64,000 bases of DNA, taken from contig JAANBB010000172.1 in NCBI GenBank assembly GCA_014621425.1, positions 1-64,000 on the forward strand. Direction: 5' to 3'. This document shows, in pieces, positions 12,501 through 22,691 of the stretch. Positions within the stretch are counted from its first letter, which is position 1. Every line of letters begins with the position of its first letter. Both the position numbers and the translations under genes were made by a program. Source of the DNA: Cylindrodendrum hubeiense (Eukaryota > Ascomycota > Sordariomycetes > Hypocreales > Nectriaceae). The notes under the pieces are model-generated. The model was not told the DNA's origin. It searched no databases and saw only the letters and a list, made by a program, of their open reading frames with translations.

Positions 12501-14141
12501 CAAGCATCCGTTTGAGAACGCTGGGTACTACTGGAGTGTCTATCTTGCACTCTGCCTTTTGACCGTCGCGAGCCTTGGAAGTGCAGCCTGGTGAGCCATG
12601 CCATTGATTGTTTCGAGATTGTTGTCTTATATGCTAACACCTGTGCTAGTTTCCTCATCACAAGCCTAGCCCCCTCTGTTGCCAGGACACTGCACGGCCG
12701 CCTTCTGGCCACCGTCATCAAGGCTCCCATGTCCTTGTTCTATCTATCCGATGCTGGGTCTATCGCCAATCGATTCAGCCAAGACATGGAGCTCATCGAC
12801 ATGGACTTGCCATTGTCGCTCATCAACACCGTCATTATGATCTTTGTGCTCATTGCGCAGGCCATCTTCATCGCTGTCACGGGCACATATGTCGGCGCTG
12901 CGCTTGTGTTTTGCATGGCGGTTGTGTACGTGGTCCAGAGCTTCTACCTGCGAACTTCACGGACGCTTCGACTGCTCGACATTGAATCTAGATCGATTCT
13001 GCTCACCCATTTCCTTGAAACACTCAGCGGCCTTGTCACGATTCGGTCATTCGGATGGGATAAACGCTTTATCAAGCAGAACAATGAGGTCATCGGTATC
13101 GTTCAAAAGCCATTTTATCTCTTGCTCAGCGTACAGAGATGGCTCAGTCTTGTCCTGGACCTTGTGGTTGGCGGAATTGCCATCGTTCTAGCCGCAATAG
13201 CCGTCAGGGCCAAGGGACTTGATGTTGGTTTGCTAGGCCTGGCTTTGGTGAACATCGTTGGTTTCAGCGCCGGCCTGAAACAGCTCATCACCCACTGGAC
13301 AGTTTTGGAAACATCAGCTGGAGCGGTGACCCGAGTCAAATCATTCATCGACACCGTCGAGTCCGAAGACAGTCCGACTGAGTCGCAAACCACACCAGAC
13401 AATTGGCCTGCAAACGGCCTGGTCGAATACCGTAATGTGGTGGCTTCGTACAATAAAGATGCGGGCCCTGTGCTCAAAGGCGTGTCTTTCAAGATCGAGC
13501 CGGGGCAACACGTTGGTATCTGTGGTCGTACCGGCAGCGGCAAGAGCTCTTTGGTTGCTTGTCTCTTCCGTATGGTGGAGCTGGAAAGCGGATTTATTCA
13601 CGTCGATGGCATCGACATCTCGACGATTCCGCGACAGGCCGTACGAGGCAGGCTTATCGCTCTGCCGCAGGACGCGTGCCTCCTCCCCGGGACGGTGCGT
13701 TTCAACGTTGATCCTATGGGCGACAACGACGATGCCGAGATAATCAAGGCGCTTGAGGAAGTGGGGCTGTGGAAGATGCTCTCTGCCGAAGGTCTTGACG
13801 CGCCGTTACCCCGAAACCTTCTCTCCCACGGCCAGCGACAACTGGTCTGTCTGGCACGCTCTATGATGCGACGGTCATCGGTACTTGTCTTGGATGAGGC
13901 CACCGCCGCGGTTGACGGCGAGACCGAGGCGCTGATACAGAGAATAATCCAACAGCGCTTCAAAAAGCAAACCGTCATTGCTGTGGCGCATCGTCTAGAT
14001 ACAATTCGTGACTTTGACCGTGTAGCTGTTATGGATGATGGCGTCTTAGTGGAATGGGACGAGCCGGACAAGTTGATACAAAGAGACAGTGCTTTCCAGA
14101 AGCTGTACAATGATATGAAAGGCGTTTTAGAGCATACCTAG
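9512..14141 (+). CDS. ABCC-type multidrug ABC exporter
   Basis: Four exons (9512-9718, 9799-10318, 10379-12590, 12650-14141) give 1476 residues, the normal length for fungal full-size ABCC transporters. The start ATG precedes DDRFGP-type opening residues (VEDRFGP) and [11 protein letters not shown], a common start in this subfamily. A multispanning N-terminal domain is followed by two transmembrane/NBD halves. NBD1 has Walker [10 protein letters not shown] near residue 671, LSGGQQMR, and Walker B VMDD; the second Asp in place of Glu is usual for the degenerate site of this class. NBD2 has GRTGSGKSS near residue 1273, LSHGQRQL, and [12 protein letters not shown]. The protein should export lipophilic compounds or conjugates at the plasma membrane or vacuole. 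Similar exporters sit in nonribosomal peptide clusters, and here the next genes are relics of such a locus. No defect is seen. Confidence 0.93.
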
Positions 14142-14377
14142 TACTAGATAGAGTAGACATGGTTAAGCGCTCGAGGGCCAGAGAGATTAAAGGGTGTGAT
14201 TAGAATATCAAGAATAGATTTCTTTTTAATCAGCAGGTAATAATTCCCCAGAGGAAAAAAGGGCCAGAACATCAGACTGCTGCAGAACAGGTCTCTCAAA
14301 CCGTGGGTCTCAAATTGAATAAGAATCAGTTAATCTAAACAGGTCGCTAGAATAATTACACACTTTTTCCGAACAAA

Positions 14378-14960
14378 CTAAGATATTGTTATCAGTCTCT
14401 TAACCACTTGTCTCCAAGTCTGTTTTGTCCTGTTGGCCTCTGCCTCAGTCAAGGCATCGGACCAGTGGCCCACAAAAGCATTGATCGAATCAAAACCACG
14501 CTTTTCTAAACTGATCTGAATGCCAATCGTGATATCCCATTCGTTCAAATCGCGTGCCCAAAATTGTTCGAAGCGCAGGCCGCTCCCTTCCATCACTCCC
14601 TCACGGCGGACCCGCGAATCAAGGTACTGTAAACTCATGACCGAATTCCAGATTGGTGGGACTGATCCCACAAAGCTGTACGGGTGCTCAAGCGATGCCA
14701 GAAATTTGCTTTGAGTTTTAATGAGCAATTCATGCTGGCTATAGTTCCTTGTGTCGACTCGGGAAAGCAGCATGTTGACAAGGGGACCTGCCATGTCGTC
14801 CACGCCTTGGATCGAGGGATCCCGATTTGCCGTCATATAGCCAAATAGGGCTCTAATATTTCCTCGTGTGCTGCTAAACCAGGCCCCATGCAACCTGGAA
14901 AAAGGTCGCCAAGGTGAAGCCGTGTCCGGAACAGAACGATGGCAACTTTGTGGCGATGTC
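14378..14960 (-). pseudogene. NRPS condensation-domain fragment
   Basis: The minus strand holds the C-terminal half of a fungal condensation domain: ALFGYMTANRDPSIQGVDD, MAGPLVNMLLSRVD, then a poorly conserved tail ending near residue 200 of the frame. The preceding segment (FTLATFFQVAWGLV) is in another frame and is interrupted by two stop codons, so a frameshift and stops lie within about 14880-14960. No adenylation or carrier domain is present nearby. This is a fragment of a much larger synthetase gene, not a short functional protein. Confidence 0.72.
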
Positions 14961-15049
14961 GGTTCCAACTGAAAGGTCAAATACCTTGTACATGGTCCTG
15001 GCTTGTCTCTTGGCTTGTAGGTATTGGATTTCCATGCTATGAAGGGGGT

Positions 15050-15363
15050 GAACTTACGAGAGCATAGTTTCCGCCTGTCTTGTGCCCGTCGGCACCACGG
15101 GGGGCCGCACGGTCAAATTCTTCACACACAAGACCCTTGATTCCTCCACCAAGGCCGTGGTATGGCACTGCGGGATGACAGTAAACGGCGAAGATAGTCT
15201 CCTTGCACAGACCCAATGGCAGACCGTCGGAGCTACCGACTAGCACTGGCCGGATGTATAGAAAGCCCTGCGACTCTGCAGGTGGCACATATCCACCGTT
15301 GGCAGCCACAACCATGCGCACACACACGAGGAAAAGATCCTCACTTGGAGGTGGGAGACAAAC
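15050..15363 (-). pseudogene. Branched-chain aminotransferase fragment
   Basis: One open segment on the minus strand matches the middle of class IV branched-chain aminotransferases: VRMVVAANGGYVPP, FLYIRPVLVGSS, ETIFAVYCHPAVPY and HKTGGNYA, the last being the lysine-containing region near the cofactor. It is followed by a CTCGTAAGTTC donor, so the piece appears to end at an old exon border. The N-terminal third and the C-terminal exons are missing. Such enzymes supply or degrade branched-chain amino acids and also occur in some peptide-metabolite clusters. Confidence 0.7.
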
Positions 15364-15392
15364 TGCCACAGCGGAACCCGCCATTATCGCAC

Positions 15393-16245
15393 GATCCCGC
15401 TTCCTTAAGTTCGTGGTGCGCTGTGTACGGGAGCGTGTCGAGCGTAGCAAGCTCAAGACCAAGGGCATGGGGATTTCCGAGCACAGTATCAGTGAAGGGG
15501 CTGGCGGCGATGTGTTCGAGTCCCTCGATACGGCGAAGGATTCTAAGACGAAAGAGGGCCTGAAGCTCGAGGAGCTCCGAAGCGAGAGTATCACGCTCAT
15601 TGTGGCCGAGTCAGAGACATCATCGATTGCCATTGCATCGATGTTTTTCCACATTGCTGGCAACACCGCTGTGTACGATCTCGTGGCGTCTGAGGTGCGT
15701 GCATGCCCTGGTGAAGATAGTGTGTAATTGTGCATTTACCTGCGCGCCTGCATGGATGAAGCCTTACGCATGTCGCCGCCTAACGGTGCTGTGCTCGGTC
15801 GCGAGGTAATCGCCCCGGGTGGCCTTCTTGTCGATAGCAGCCTAATAGGAACCGGCTGTAACACAGTCGTGGGCATCTACGCCATCCACCACGATGCTCG
15901 CTACTACGCTGATCTGTTTGTCTATCGACCTGAGCGCTGGCTCGAAGACGATGGCTCGGGAGAAAGCATCGAACGCGCCCGCTTCGCCTTCACTCCCTTC
16001 TCTCTCGGCATTCGTGCCTGCATCGGCAAGAGTCTTGCCTACCACGAGATTGCAGCCACCATCGGACTATCTTGCGTCGTGGAGATTTTCGTTTCCAGGA
16101 CGGAGAATTGTACAAGGTTGGATGGGGTGAGCCGGGAGCCCCCAATGGTAGACATCGTGAGGATGAGTATCAGCTGCGCGAGCACATCGCAGGTCAGAAG
16201 ACTGGTCCTTGGCTTCAGTTTGCGCCCCGTGCAGTTGAAGCCTAA
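15393..16245 (+). pseudogene. Cytochrome P450, 5'-truncated and frameshifted
   Basis: The plus strand encodes the C-terminal half of a microsomal P450. It has the I-helix region (ESITLIVAESETSSIA), the K-helix (ACMDEALRM, ExxR), the PERW motif (YRPERWLED) and the haem loop FSLGIRACIGKSLA. The membrane anchor and about the first 250 residues are absent. Between VASEVR and CIYLRACMDE a stretch is missing. After GKSLAYHEIAATIGL the reading frame shifts and the normal tail (DGELYKVGWGEPG ... QLREHIAG) continues in another frame to a stop at 16243-16245. It cannot make a working enzyme. Confidence 0.8.
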
Positions 16246-16270
16246 GGCTATGGCAACGTGTATCAAATAA

Positions 16271-17269
16271 GATCTAATAAATAATAATTATGCTATTCAT
16301 ACAGCTTCACATGTGTCATATTGCATGACCACCAAAGGTTTCTCCTCCCGACATCTTCTTCCCCTTTATATCCCAATGTCCTATGTGGCTATAGTAGACC
16401 CCACGCCCTGAGCTACCCTATACCTCGTATAGAATACCTCAGAACCTCACAGCTGAGGAGGCTTCTACAAAAGTGAGCCAATGTTAAACTAGAAAGAAAG
16501 TCATATCACTGTGGGAAGATCTGGCGTGTATTATCGATGCTCTTATCGTTCAGGACGTTCGAGATTGGTGGTAATGATTCTTGGAGATATTAAAGCTCTT
16601 GATGATTAGATAGAAACCCTAGGATTGGAGTTAACACGGACTTATTATCTCTATAAGGATTGGAAAGCTATATTAATAACAACAATCTATACTCAAAAAT
16701 AGTAATGCTATTGATCTACATTTTAGCTATGGTATAGAAGTTAACATATATATAAATAGAACTTAATAATAGAATTAGAGTTAGTAATAGATTTTAAACT
16801 ATTAATAACACTAGAATATTGATTATCTATTTTCTTATTCGTATAATCTAAATGCTTAGTCTAATATAACTGTACTCTTTATTTCCTCTCTTTATTTTGT
16901 GAAGATCTTAGTTCATTCTATTTTACGTATCTATCTTATAAAAAGGGCAAAGGTTAAAAACAGTTACATATACTCCATGTGTTCAAGATCTCACCTAATG
17001 CTATCATTAAGTTAAGTAAGTTAAGTTAGTTCCCTTAACTTAACTTACTTACTTCATCGCAAACCTCGACTTACTTAAACTTAACTATATTCTGAAACTT
17101 GTCCTTATCAAATAGCTGGATAATTACTTACCAGGCTATACACACACCCTTTATCTTCCAGATAGATTAATCAATATGAAGACCGCAAATAACATAAACC
17201 GTTATAAATAATAGAAGAGAATGTGTCAAACCACCACTTAAAGCGAAAGATAGATAATTGTTTCAACTA
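16271..17269. other. AT-rich spacer with palindromic patch
   Basis: No gene is supported. From about 16600 to 16900 the DNA is strongly AT-rich. At about 17005-17095 there is an inverted arrangement of TAAGTTAAG and CTTAACTTA words. The spacer separates the decayed peptide locus from the aromatic-metabolism genes. Confidence 0.55.
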
Positions 17270-18893
17270 TCAAAAAGTAATAGTCTTAGTCTTCAAAAAC
17301 TCATCGAGGCCCCATTGGGCATTGAAACGACCCCAGCCACTGTCCTTAACACCTCCATGGGGTAGAGCGAGGTCATTATGAATAGTCGTTGAGTTAACAT
17401 GCACAGCGCCGCTCTCAATGTTTTTGGCAACTCTTAGTGCCTTGCGCAAGTCCTCAGTGAAAACTGCAGCGGTAAGCCCATACTCCGTATCGTTCGCGAT
17501 ACGGACCGCTTCCTCCTCACTATCAATCGGGATCAGTGAAACAGATGGGCCAAAAGACTCCTCATAATAAATATCCATGTTCTGATCAACGCCCACGACG
17601 ATGGTTGGACGAATTCTGTGCCGGCTTTCCGCATTGTCTGGTCCATCCTTGCCTCTGCCAGCTACCTCTCCACCAACTATTTCCGCACCAGCTGAGGATG
17701 CTTGTGCAATGAGTCGTCGATGTCTTTCTACACCAGCTGACATAGCAACAATAAGCGCCGGTTGAGACATTGGGGCCATGTCTTCCATTACTTGCTGCAG
17801 CGCGGACTTGAACTTTTCGAAGATAGGACGATGGACCAAGATCCTTTCAGTGGACATGCAAATTTACCCGGTCTAGTTACCAATTAGTTCAGAAAATCTT
17901 GCATATCCATGACTCGGGGATATTCATACATGGAAAAATGCGCCCATAGCACATTCCACAGCTGCCTGAGTGATATTTGCGTCTTCTAGGACAATAGCAC
18001 TTGCCTTGCCGCCAAGCTCCAACAGACACGGCTTAAGGGATTTCCCAGATATTTCAGCTATAATTCTTCCGACCTTGGTGCTACCGGTAAAATTAATCTT
18101 TCTAATAGCGGGATGTTCGATTAGAGTGCGGGTAATTTCAGCTGCATCAGACGTCCGATGGTAAAGCACGTTCAAGCACCCAGGAGGAAGTCCAGCCTTG
18201 GCGAAAAGATCTCCAATCGCCCAGAAGCAACGGGGAGATAGCTCCGATCCCTTTAAAACGCATGTATTTCCAGCTGCCAGGGCATAGACAACTGATCGAG
18301 TGCCAAGAAGATACGGCGCGTTCCTATCGGTTGTTATTTTCATCGTTCCTGGAGTGTCCTCCCATCACACAGATGGAGCTTTGTTTTATCCTGAGACACT
18401 TGACTTACCAAGGCGCGATTGCCAATATAACACCATATGGCTCCTTGAGAATTAGTGAATTTGTGCCTTCCGAGCTCCCAGATGGAATAGCTCCGTAAAT
18501 GCCGGAAATCCTTCCTGCGACTTCCCGTAATGTCTCAACTGCCTGAGAAACATCGAGTCCTAATGCGAAAGATTCTGCTGCTCCGGTTTCCTTCATTTGA
18601 TACTGAGCAAACTCTTCGGCCCGCTGCTCTAGCATCGTGGCAGCTCGGAGAAATATATCTCGACGCTGATTCGGCTTCGTCTTTGACCAAATGGAGAAAG
18701 CCTTCGAAGCAGACTCGACCGCCGCCAACGAATTCTCTTTGGATGAGCTGGTGCAAGGCCATAAGAACGCTTCTGAAACGGGGGAAATAACATTGAAAGT
18801 GTTGTCGCCGCTGCCAGACACTTCCTTGCCATGGATTATAAGTGGGACTGCCTGGCTGGATAGTCCATCGGATGAAGAAGTATCAGATCCCAT
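17270..18893 (-). pseudogene. Aldehyde dehydrogenase with nonsense codon at the active site
   Basis: Exons 18893-18409, 18323-17930 and 17872-17270 join in frame as 493 codons, the usual ALDH length. The sequence resembles vanillin/salicylaldehyde-type fungal dehydrogenases: IAPWNAPYLLGTR, FTGSTKVG, the catalytic Glu region CLLELGGKA, the catalytic Cys region ICMSTERI, YEESFGP, and HGGVKDSGWGR. After intron 2 the family motif GQIC reads G-stop-I-C: the Gln codon is TAA at 17866-17864, one C-to-T change from CAA. Everything after the stop is otherwise intact. As read, the protein ends just before the catalytic Cys. The gene would oxidise aldehydes such as those released by the carotenoid-oxygenase or VAO-type enzymes nearby. 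Three cluster palindromes lie 165-250 nt upstream. A sequencing error or strain-specific mutation is possible. Confidence 0.8.
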
Positions 18894-19057
18894 TTTTCAA
18901 TAGGCAGAGTAAATCATAAATGATAGGAAGAGTTACATTCGCAACATTTCTTTCTTGAACTGGCGAGTTCGGGGCTTATTCATTTATTAGTAGCATAACA
19001 TGCGTAAATAGTTAGCTTCTCCGTGCCTTCCGTTGCGACTAGTTAGTTTAGGAGCGA

Positions 19058-19144
19058 TCGGGGCCCGAGTCGAAGTTTATGGGATCTCGAATCGAATGAA
19101 AGTTTATCGGGCCCCGAGTCGAATGGAGATATATCGGGTCCCGC
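19058..19144. promoter_or_regulatory. Three CGGGNCCCG operator-like sites
   Basis: Cores lie at 19059-19067, 19108-19116 and 19135-19143, with the outer bases TCGGGGCCCGA, TCGGGCCCCGA and TCGGGTCCCGC. Each is a CGG-N3-CCG inverted repeat, the kind bound by Zn2Cys6 dimers. They sit between the divergent aldehyde dehydrogenase and DUF2306-like genes, closer to the former. The first two are embedded in a longer imperfect direct repeat containing CGAGTCGAA and GTTTAT. Confidence 0.7.
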
Positions 19145-19663
19145 AGGAACTTGTAAGATTGATTCTCGGCTTCGGGGTTGTGCTCCGCACGCTAACTCCC
19201 ATACGCGACACGAGACGGTGTCCTCTGCAGGGTAAATCTATGGACTCGCTCGTAAAGTATTCGTAATCCCCGCAAAATTTCGTGATTTCGTTAGGCTCCA
19301 AAAGACCACGGCCATCGGACAGTGACATCATCAACCGAGATGGGGTATGAGACTCCCGTATTCGGACGCATACGTAATTCGAAGCCCCCAGGATAAGTTA
19401 AGGTTTACAATGCCAATGTCGGATGTAGCGGAGCCGCTTGAAGGCATCGGCCAATATTTTGATCTTTAAAAACTACGTGCAGGCTCACATTCCATCGATT
19501 TGAGAACTCCAAAGCTAACTTATATCTTCTGCAACATCGCTTACTCTTCCACCATCCCGACCAAGGCGAAGGCTTTGCAACAACAGCAACAACGCCAAGT
19601 AAGACGATCGTCTTGATTTCTCCATCTTCTCCAACACCCAAACGCAGATACAGCATTCAACAA

Positions 19664-20386
19664 ATGTCTCTTCACGAGATAGACCCAATTGGCACGGCTC
19701 CAACTGTCCCACAAAAGGATACCTATACTTTTCCTACTCTTTCGACTGACAGGGAAAGCTCTGTTAGCAAAACAGGCACAGCACGTGGGCCTAGTGGTTT
19801 GTGGTGGCTCATGGCTGTTCCCTCTTTTGTGATTGCTGGCTATTCTCTATTCTTTTTCACCGGAATGTCCCCTGGCGATCCGGAAATCAAAAACAGGATC
19901 CTCAATTCCACCGGTGGAATCGTGCATATCTCAGGCGCCCTGCTCACACTTGCCGTCGGCCCATTTCAGTTTCTCGACAGCCTTCGACGAGACCGTCCCG
20001 ACGTTCATCGATGGGTCGGTCGGGTTTGTGCTCTCGGGAACACGATTGGCGGCACGGCTGCCTTCTGGGTATCGTTTCAGAGCTCAACCCATTCTTGGGG
20101 AACAGCCGGCTTTGCAACCCTGGCCTCGTGTTGGCTTTGGACACTTGGCCAAGGCATGCGCACTATTTGGGCCAAGGACGTGTCGGGACATCGAGCCTGG
20201 ATGACGAGAAACTTCTCTCTTTCGTATGCCGCTGTGATGCTCCGCTGGCAGCTTCCGCTGTTGATAGTGTTGGGGTGCAGCAGTGTTATGGCCCTTAGCA
20301 TTACGGGGCTTACGTCTTGGGTACCTAATCTCATCTTCGCCGAGTATCGGATGAGAAGGAAGGTGTTGAAGTCGGCTATTGAGTGA
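19664..20386 (+). CDS. DUF2306-like multispanning membrane protein
   Basis: A single exon of 240 residues; the ATG at 19664 is the first good start. After a soluble head of about 60 residues there are several hydrophobic spans: WWLMAVPSFVIAGYSLFFF, a histidine-bearing segment (GGIVHISGALLTLAVGPFQF), then DRPDVHRWVGRVCALGN, ATLASCWLWTLGQGMRTIW, SGHRAWMTRNFSLSYAAVM and a last span near residues 200-220. The HRW and HRAWM motifs with surrounding helices are characteristic of the DUF2306 family, for which no reaction is established. It shares an upstream region with the divergent aldehyde dehydrogenase, including three regulatory palindromes about 520-600 nt away. Confidence 0.78.
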   Translation: MSLHEIDPIGTAPTVPQKDTYTFPTLSTDRESSVSKTGTARGPSGLWWLMAVPSFVIAGYSLFFFTGMSPGDPEIKNRILNSTGGIVHISGALLTLAVGPFQFLDSLRRDRPDVHRWVGRVCALGNTIGGTAAFWVSFQSSTHSWGTAGFATLASCWLWTLGQGMRTIWAKDVSGHRAWMTRNFSLSYAAVMLRWQLPLLIVLGCSSVMALSITGLTSWVPNLIFAEYRMRRKVLKSAIE

Positions 20387-20739
20387 GGTGGGATCTAAAA
20401 GTCTCAAACGGCATAGAGAGATAGAGGTGGGGAGGAAGCGCGATGGACTAATTACGGTTTTGGAAAATAGTTGAAGCCGAAAGTTAGTAAAGAAATCAAC
20501 TGACTGGAGGCCGATTGTAGCTATTCGGATCTCGATCAAACTTGTGTTTTTAATAGCGAATTGGAATTTCAGGCTGAGGTCTCTAAAATTGATTCGATGA
20601 AAAAGTGATCCTGGTAGATTCAAACCAGTATCTTGGCAAGCAGCAAGAGACCCCTGCTGCGAATATGGAATCGTTGTTTCATAAAGAGATTCGGCTACAA
20701 GTTAAAGATCATCAAGGGGGTGGGTTTTAGTTTCAATTA
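20387..20739. other. 3' region of the DUF2306-like gene
   Basis: No gene is seen. A short hairpin-like sequence near 20605-20635 superficially resembles a tRNA T-arm, but no cloverleaf can be built around it. Confidence 0.4.
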
Positions 20740-21290
20740 GGATTCTCGTGATCTATCACACAAGATACAGGTTCGTTGTTTGAACTGTTCGATCTGGGCC
20801 AAGTCTTCGCAGAGTCCAAAGTTCCGCCAGCTCTCCAAGCGCTGCATGCATTGGCCCATCGCGAAGATGAAGACGAGAGCAAGTCTCTGAGTGTTGGGGA
20901 GCTGGAGCTTCTATGTGTAGGGAAGAGGCAGCAGCACGATGAGACCATGTGTGATGATGTTTGGGATAGAGCTTCCGTTGAAAGACTGCTTGCTGTCGAC
21001 ACTGCAATAGAACTTACCTATAGTCATGGGGCTCACGGGGTCGAAGCGTTCCCAAAAGGCGCGGGGAGGAGTGCACTGAAGGCTGGTGATGACGAGCTGC
21101 ACGTTGGGTGAATACAAGAATGCGCAGCAGGCATGTGCAGTTCCAGCAGGGGGGGCACAAAAGAAAGTCGACGTACAACTGCGATACCCCGCGCGCGCTC
21201 TGAATGGATGAGCAACTGGCTTTGAATGAGCGAACCAACTGAATACACTGGATGGTAGAGTTGGCACAGTCGTTGTTCGTAACGGCCCCA
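20740..21290 (-). pseudogene. Pth11-like (fungal rhodopsin-domain) receptor relic
   Basis: The minus strand carries the second half of a Pth11-like seven-helix protein: QCTPPRAFWERFDP, SIPNIITHGLIVLLPLPYT, then a TAG at 20913-20911, and KLQLPNTQRLALVFIFAMG in the same frame. In this family Trp is usual where the stop stands (LP-x-P-x-W-K-L), so TGG-to-TAG is the likely change. Upstream helices are recognisable only in pieces across frames. A TAG acting as a splice acceptor was considered, but no matching donor keeps frame. Confidence 0.5.
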
Positions 21291-21382
21291 CCTCCCCGCC
21301 TCCGCATTGCGATGCCCACCGGCCCCTCCCCCACCGAGGTTCGGCTATATCCCTGCAAATGCGAGGTCGTAGCGCGGGACAC

Positions 21383-22072
21383 TAATGGCCCTCGCCGTAA
21401 TTGAGTTTGTTTTAAAGCATGCTGAGTTAGTTTAAACAGTATATCAGTGTTGTTCTCACTATCTTCGGGGTTCTGTCTTAACTACTGGGTTGGTCCCCGA
21501 TTTCATCAGCGACGGAAAATGGGGGTGGGGCCGTCGCTTTGCGGCCGACAAACAATAGAATGGCTAAAGATGGGGCCTACGTATTCGGGCACCTACCTTT
21601 GAGTTTCTCATTCACGCTGGTCATCGAATCCCCTCACAAAATTGTCTCACTGTGAGGGTCAGGTGCGAGACTTTGGACCACCTGGTTGCCAAACGAATCC
21701 AATGATCCCCTATTCTTAAACAAATACGGGGGATGAGATGCTCGGTAGAGAAGCATCAAAGTTAAGCCTAGACCATGGGCTTTCTATTCAGCGAGTCTAG
21801 TGAGCACGGGCTTCCAAATCACTAGCTATCGGAAGATGGTATGGTCGGAGAGTGGAGCCGAGGAGTAAGGCGGAAGATGGGGGAGATCTCCCACATAACT
21901 CAATTCAGGAGTAAGTGGAACTAAGGTACTTAATTATCTTCGACGGATATTTAATTGATGCCAACTGAATCACATCGATCCTGATCTAAAATCAAAATTT
22001 CTTTCTTGGTTTCAGTAGATGACAATCTTAAGCGGATGAAGAACAATTTCTATCATAATTTATACAGCGGCC
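21383..22072. other. Upstream region of the scytalone-dehydratase-like gene
   Basis: No gene is supported. The interval has mixed composition and no strict copy of the cluster palindrome; only half-sites such as GGTCCCCGA occur. Confidence 0.4.
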
Positions 22073-22691
22073 ATGACGATGACTGGCAACATTAGCTTCG
22101 AAGGTCTGTAGCCAGATGGGCAAATATTACAAGAACTAGTCACTGAAATCCCAAATTGTGTAGAGTTCCAGGGTGTTCAGGCTGCTGTTTACGAGTGGGC
22201 TGAGAGTTATGATACCAAGGACTGGGCAAGGCTCCGCAAGATCCTAGCTCCAGAATTGAGAGTAGGCATTACCCCCATCCAAAATTATCATGCAACCTCT
22301 AACGCACCTGGAGATTGATTATCGCGCGATTCTCAACAAGATCTGGGAATCAATGCCGTCTGAAGAATTTATTACCATGATATCTCACCAAGATATTCTC
22401 GGTAGCCCCACACTCAAGACACAACATTTCATTGGTGCCAGTATCTACGACCGTGTATCAGACACGGAGATCATTGGGCATCACCAGATGCGGGTACCTC
22501 ATCAGAAGTATAAGCATGCTGGATCATCTGAAGTCCAGGTAAAGGGACATGCACATGGCTATAACAAGCACTGGTACAAAAAGGTCGATGGTATCTGGAA
22601 GCTCGCCGGTCTTGCACCCGAGGTTCGGTGGACCGAGTACGATTTTGAGAAGCTCGCTTCATCTGGCAGTACTCATATACTTGAAGGATAA
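22073..22691 (+). CDS. Scytalone-dehydratase-like enzyme
   Basis: Three exons (22073-22103, 22164-22261, 22314-22691) give 168 residues, close to the roughly 170 of scytalone dehydratases. Family segments line up throughout: [20 protein letters not shown] with the Tyr-Asp pair, [17 protein letters not shown] with the active-site His, [23 protein letters not shown], and GLAPEVRW. Known melanin enzymes have Ser in the GHAHSAN segment; here it is Gly followed by Tyr-Asn. The fold is an NTF2-like cone that dehydrates scytalone or vermelone in DHN-melanin synthesis. No melanin polyketide synthase or reductase is present in the window, so it may act on another hydroxylated aromatic. Intron 2 has a GTAGGC donor and a CTAAC branch site. 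Confidence 0.88.

Noticed and set aside
14378..14980. A 200-residue stand-alone protein
   Set aside because: It is the tail of an NRPS condensation domain whose upstream part is frameshifted with two stops.
15037..15735. Long minus-strand frame as a complete gene
   Set aside because: Only its lower half matches an aminotransferase; the upper half is antisense to the P450 fragment.
20600..20640. Hairpin resembling a tRNA T-arm on the minus strand
   Set aside because: No acceptor, D or anticodon arm can be drawn around it and the loop length is wrong.
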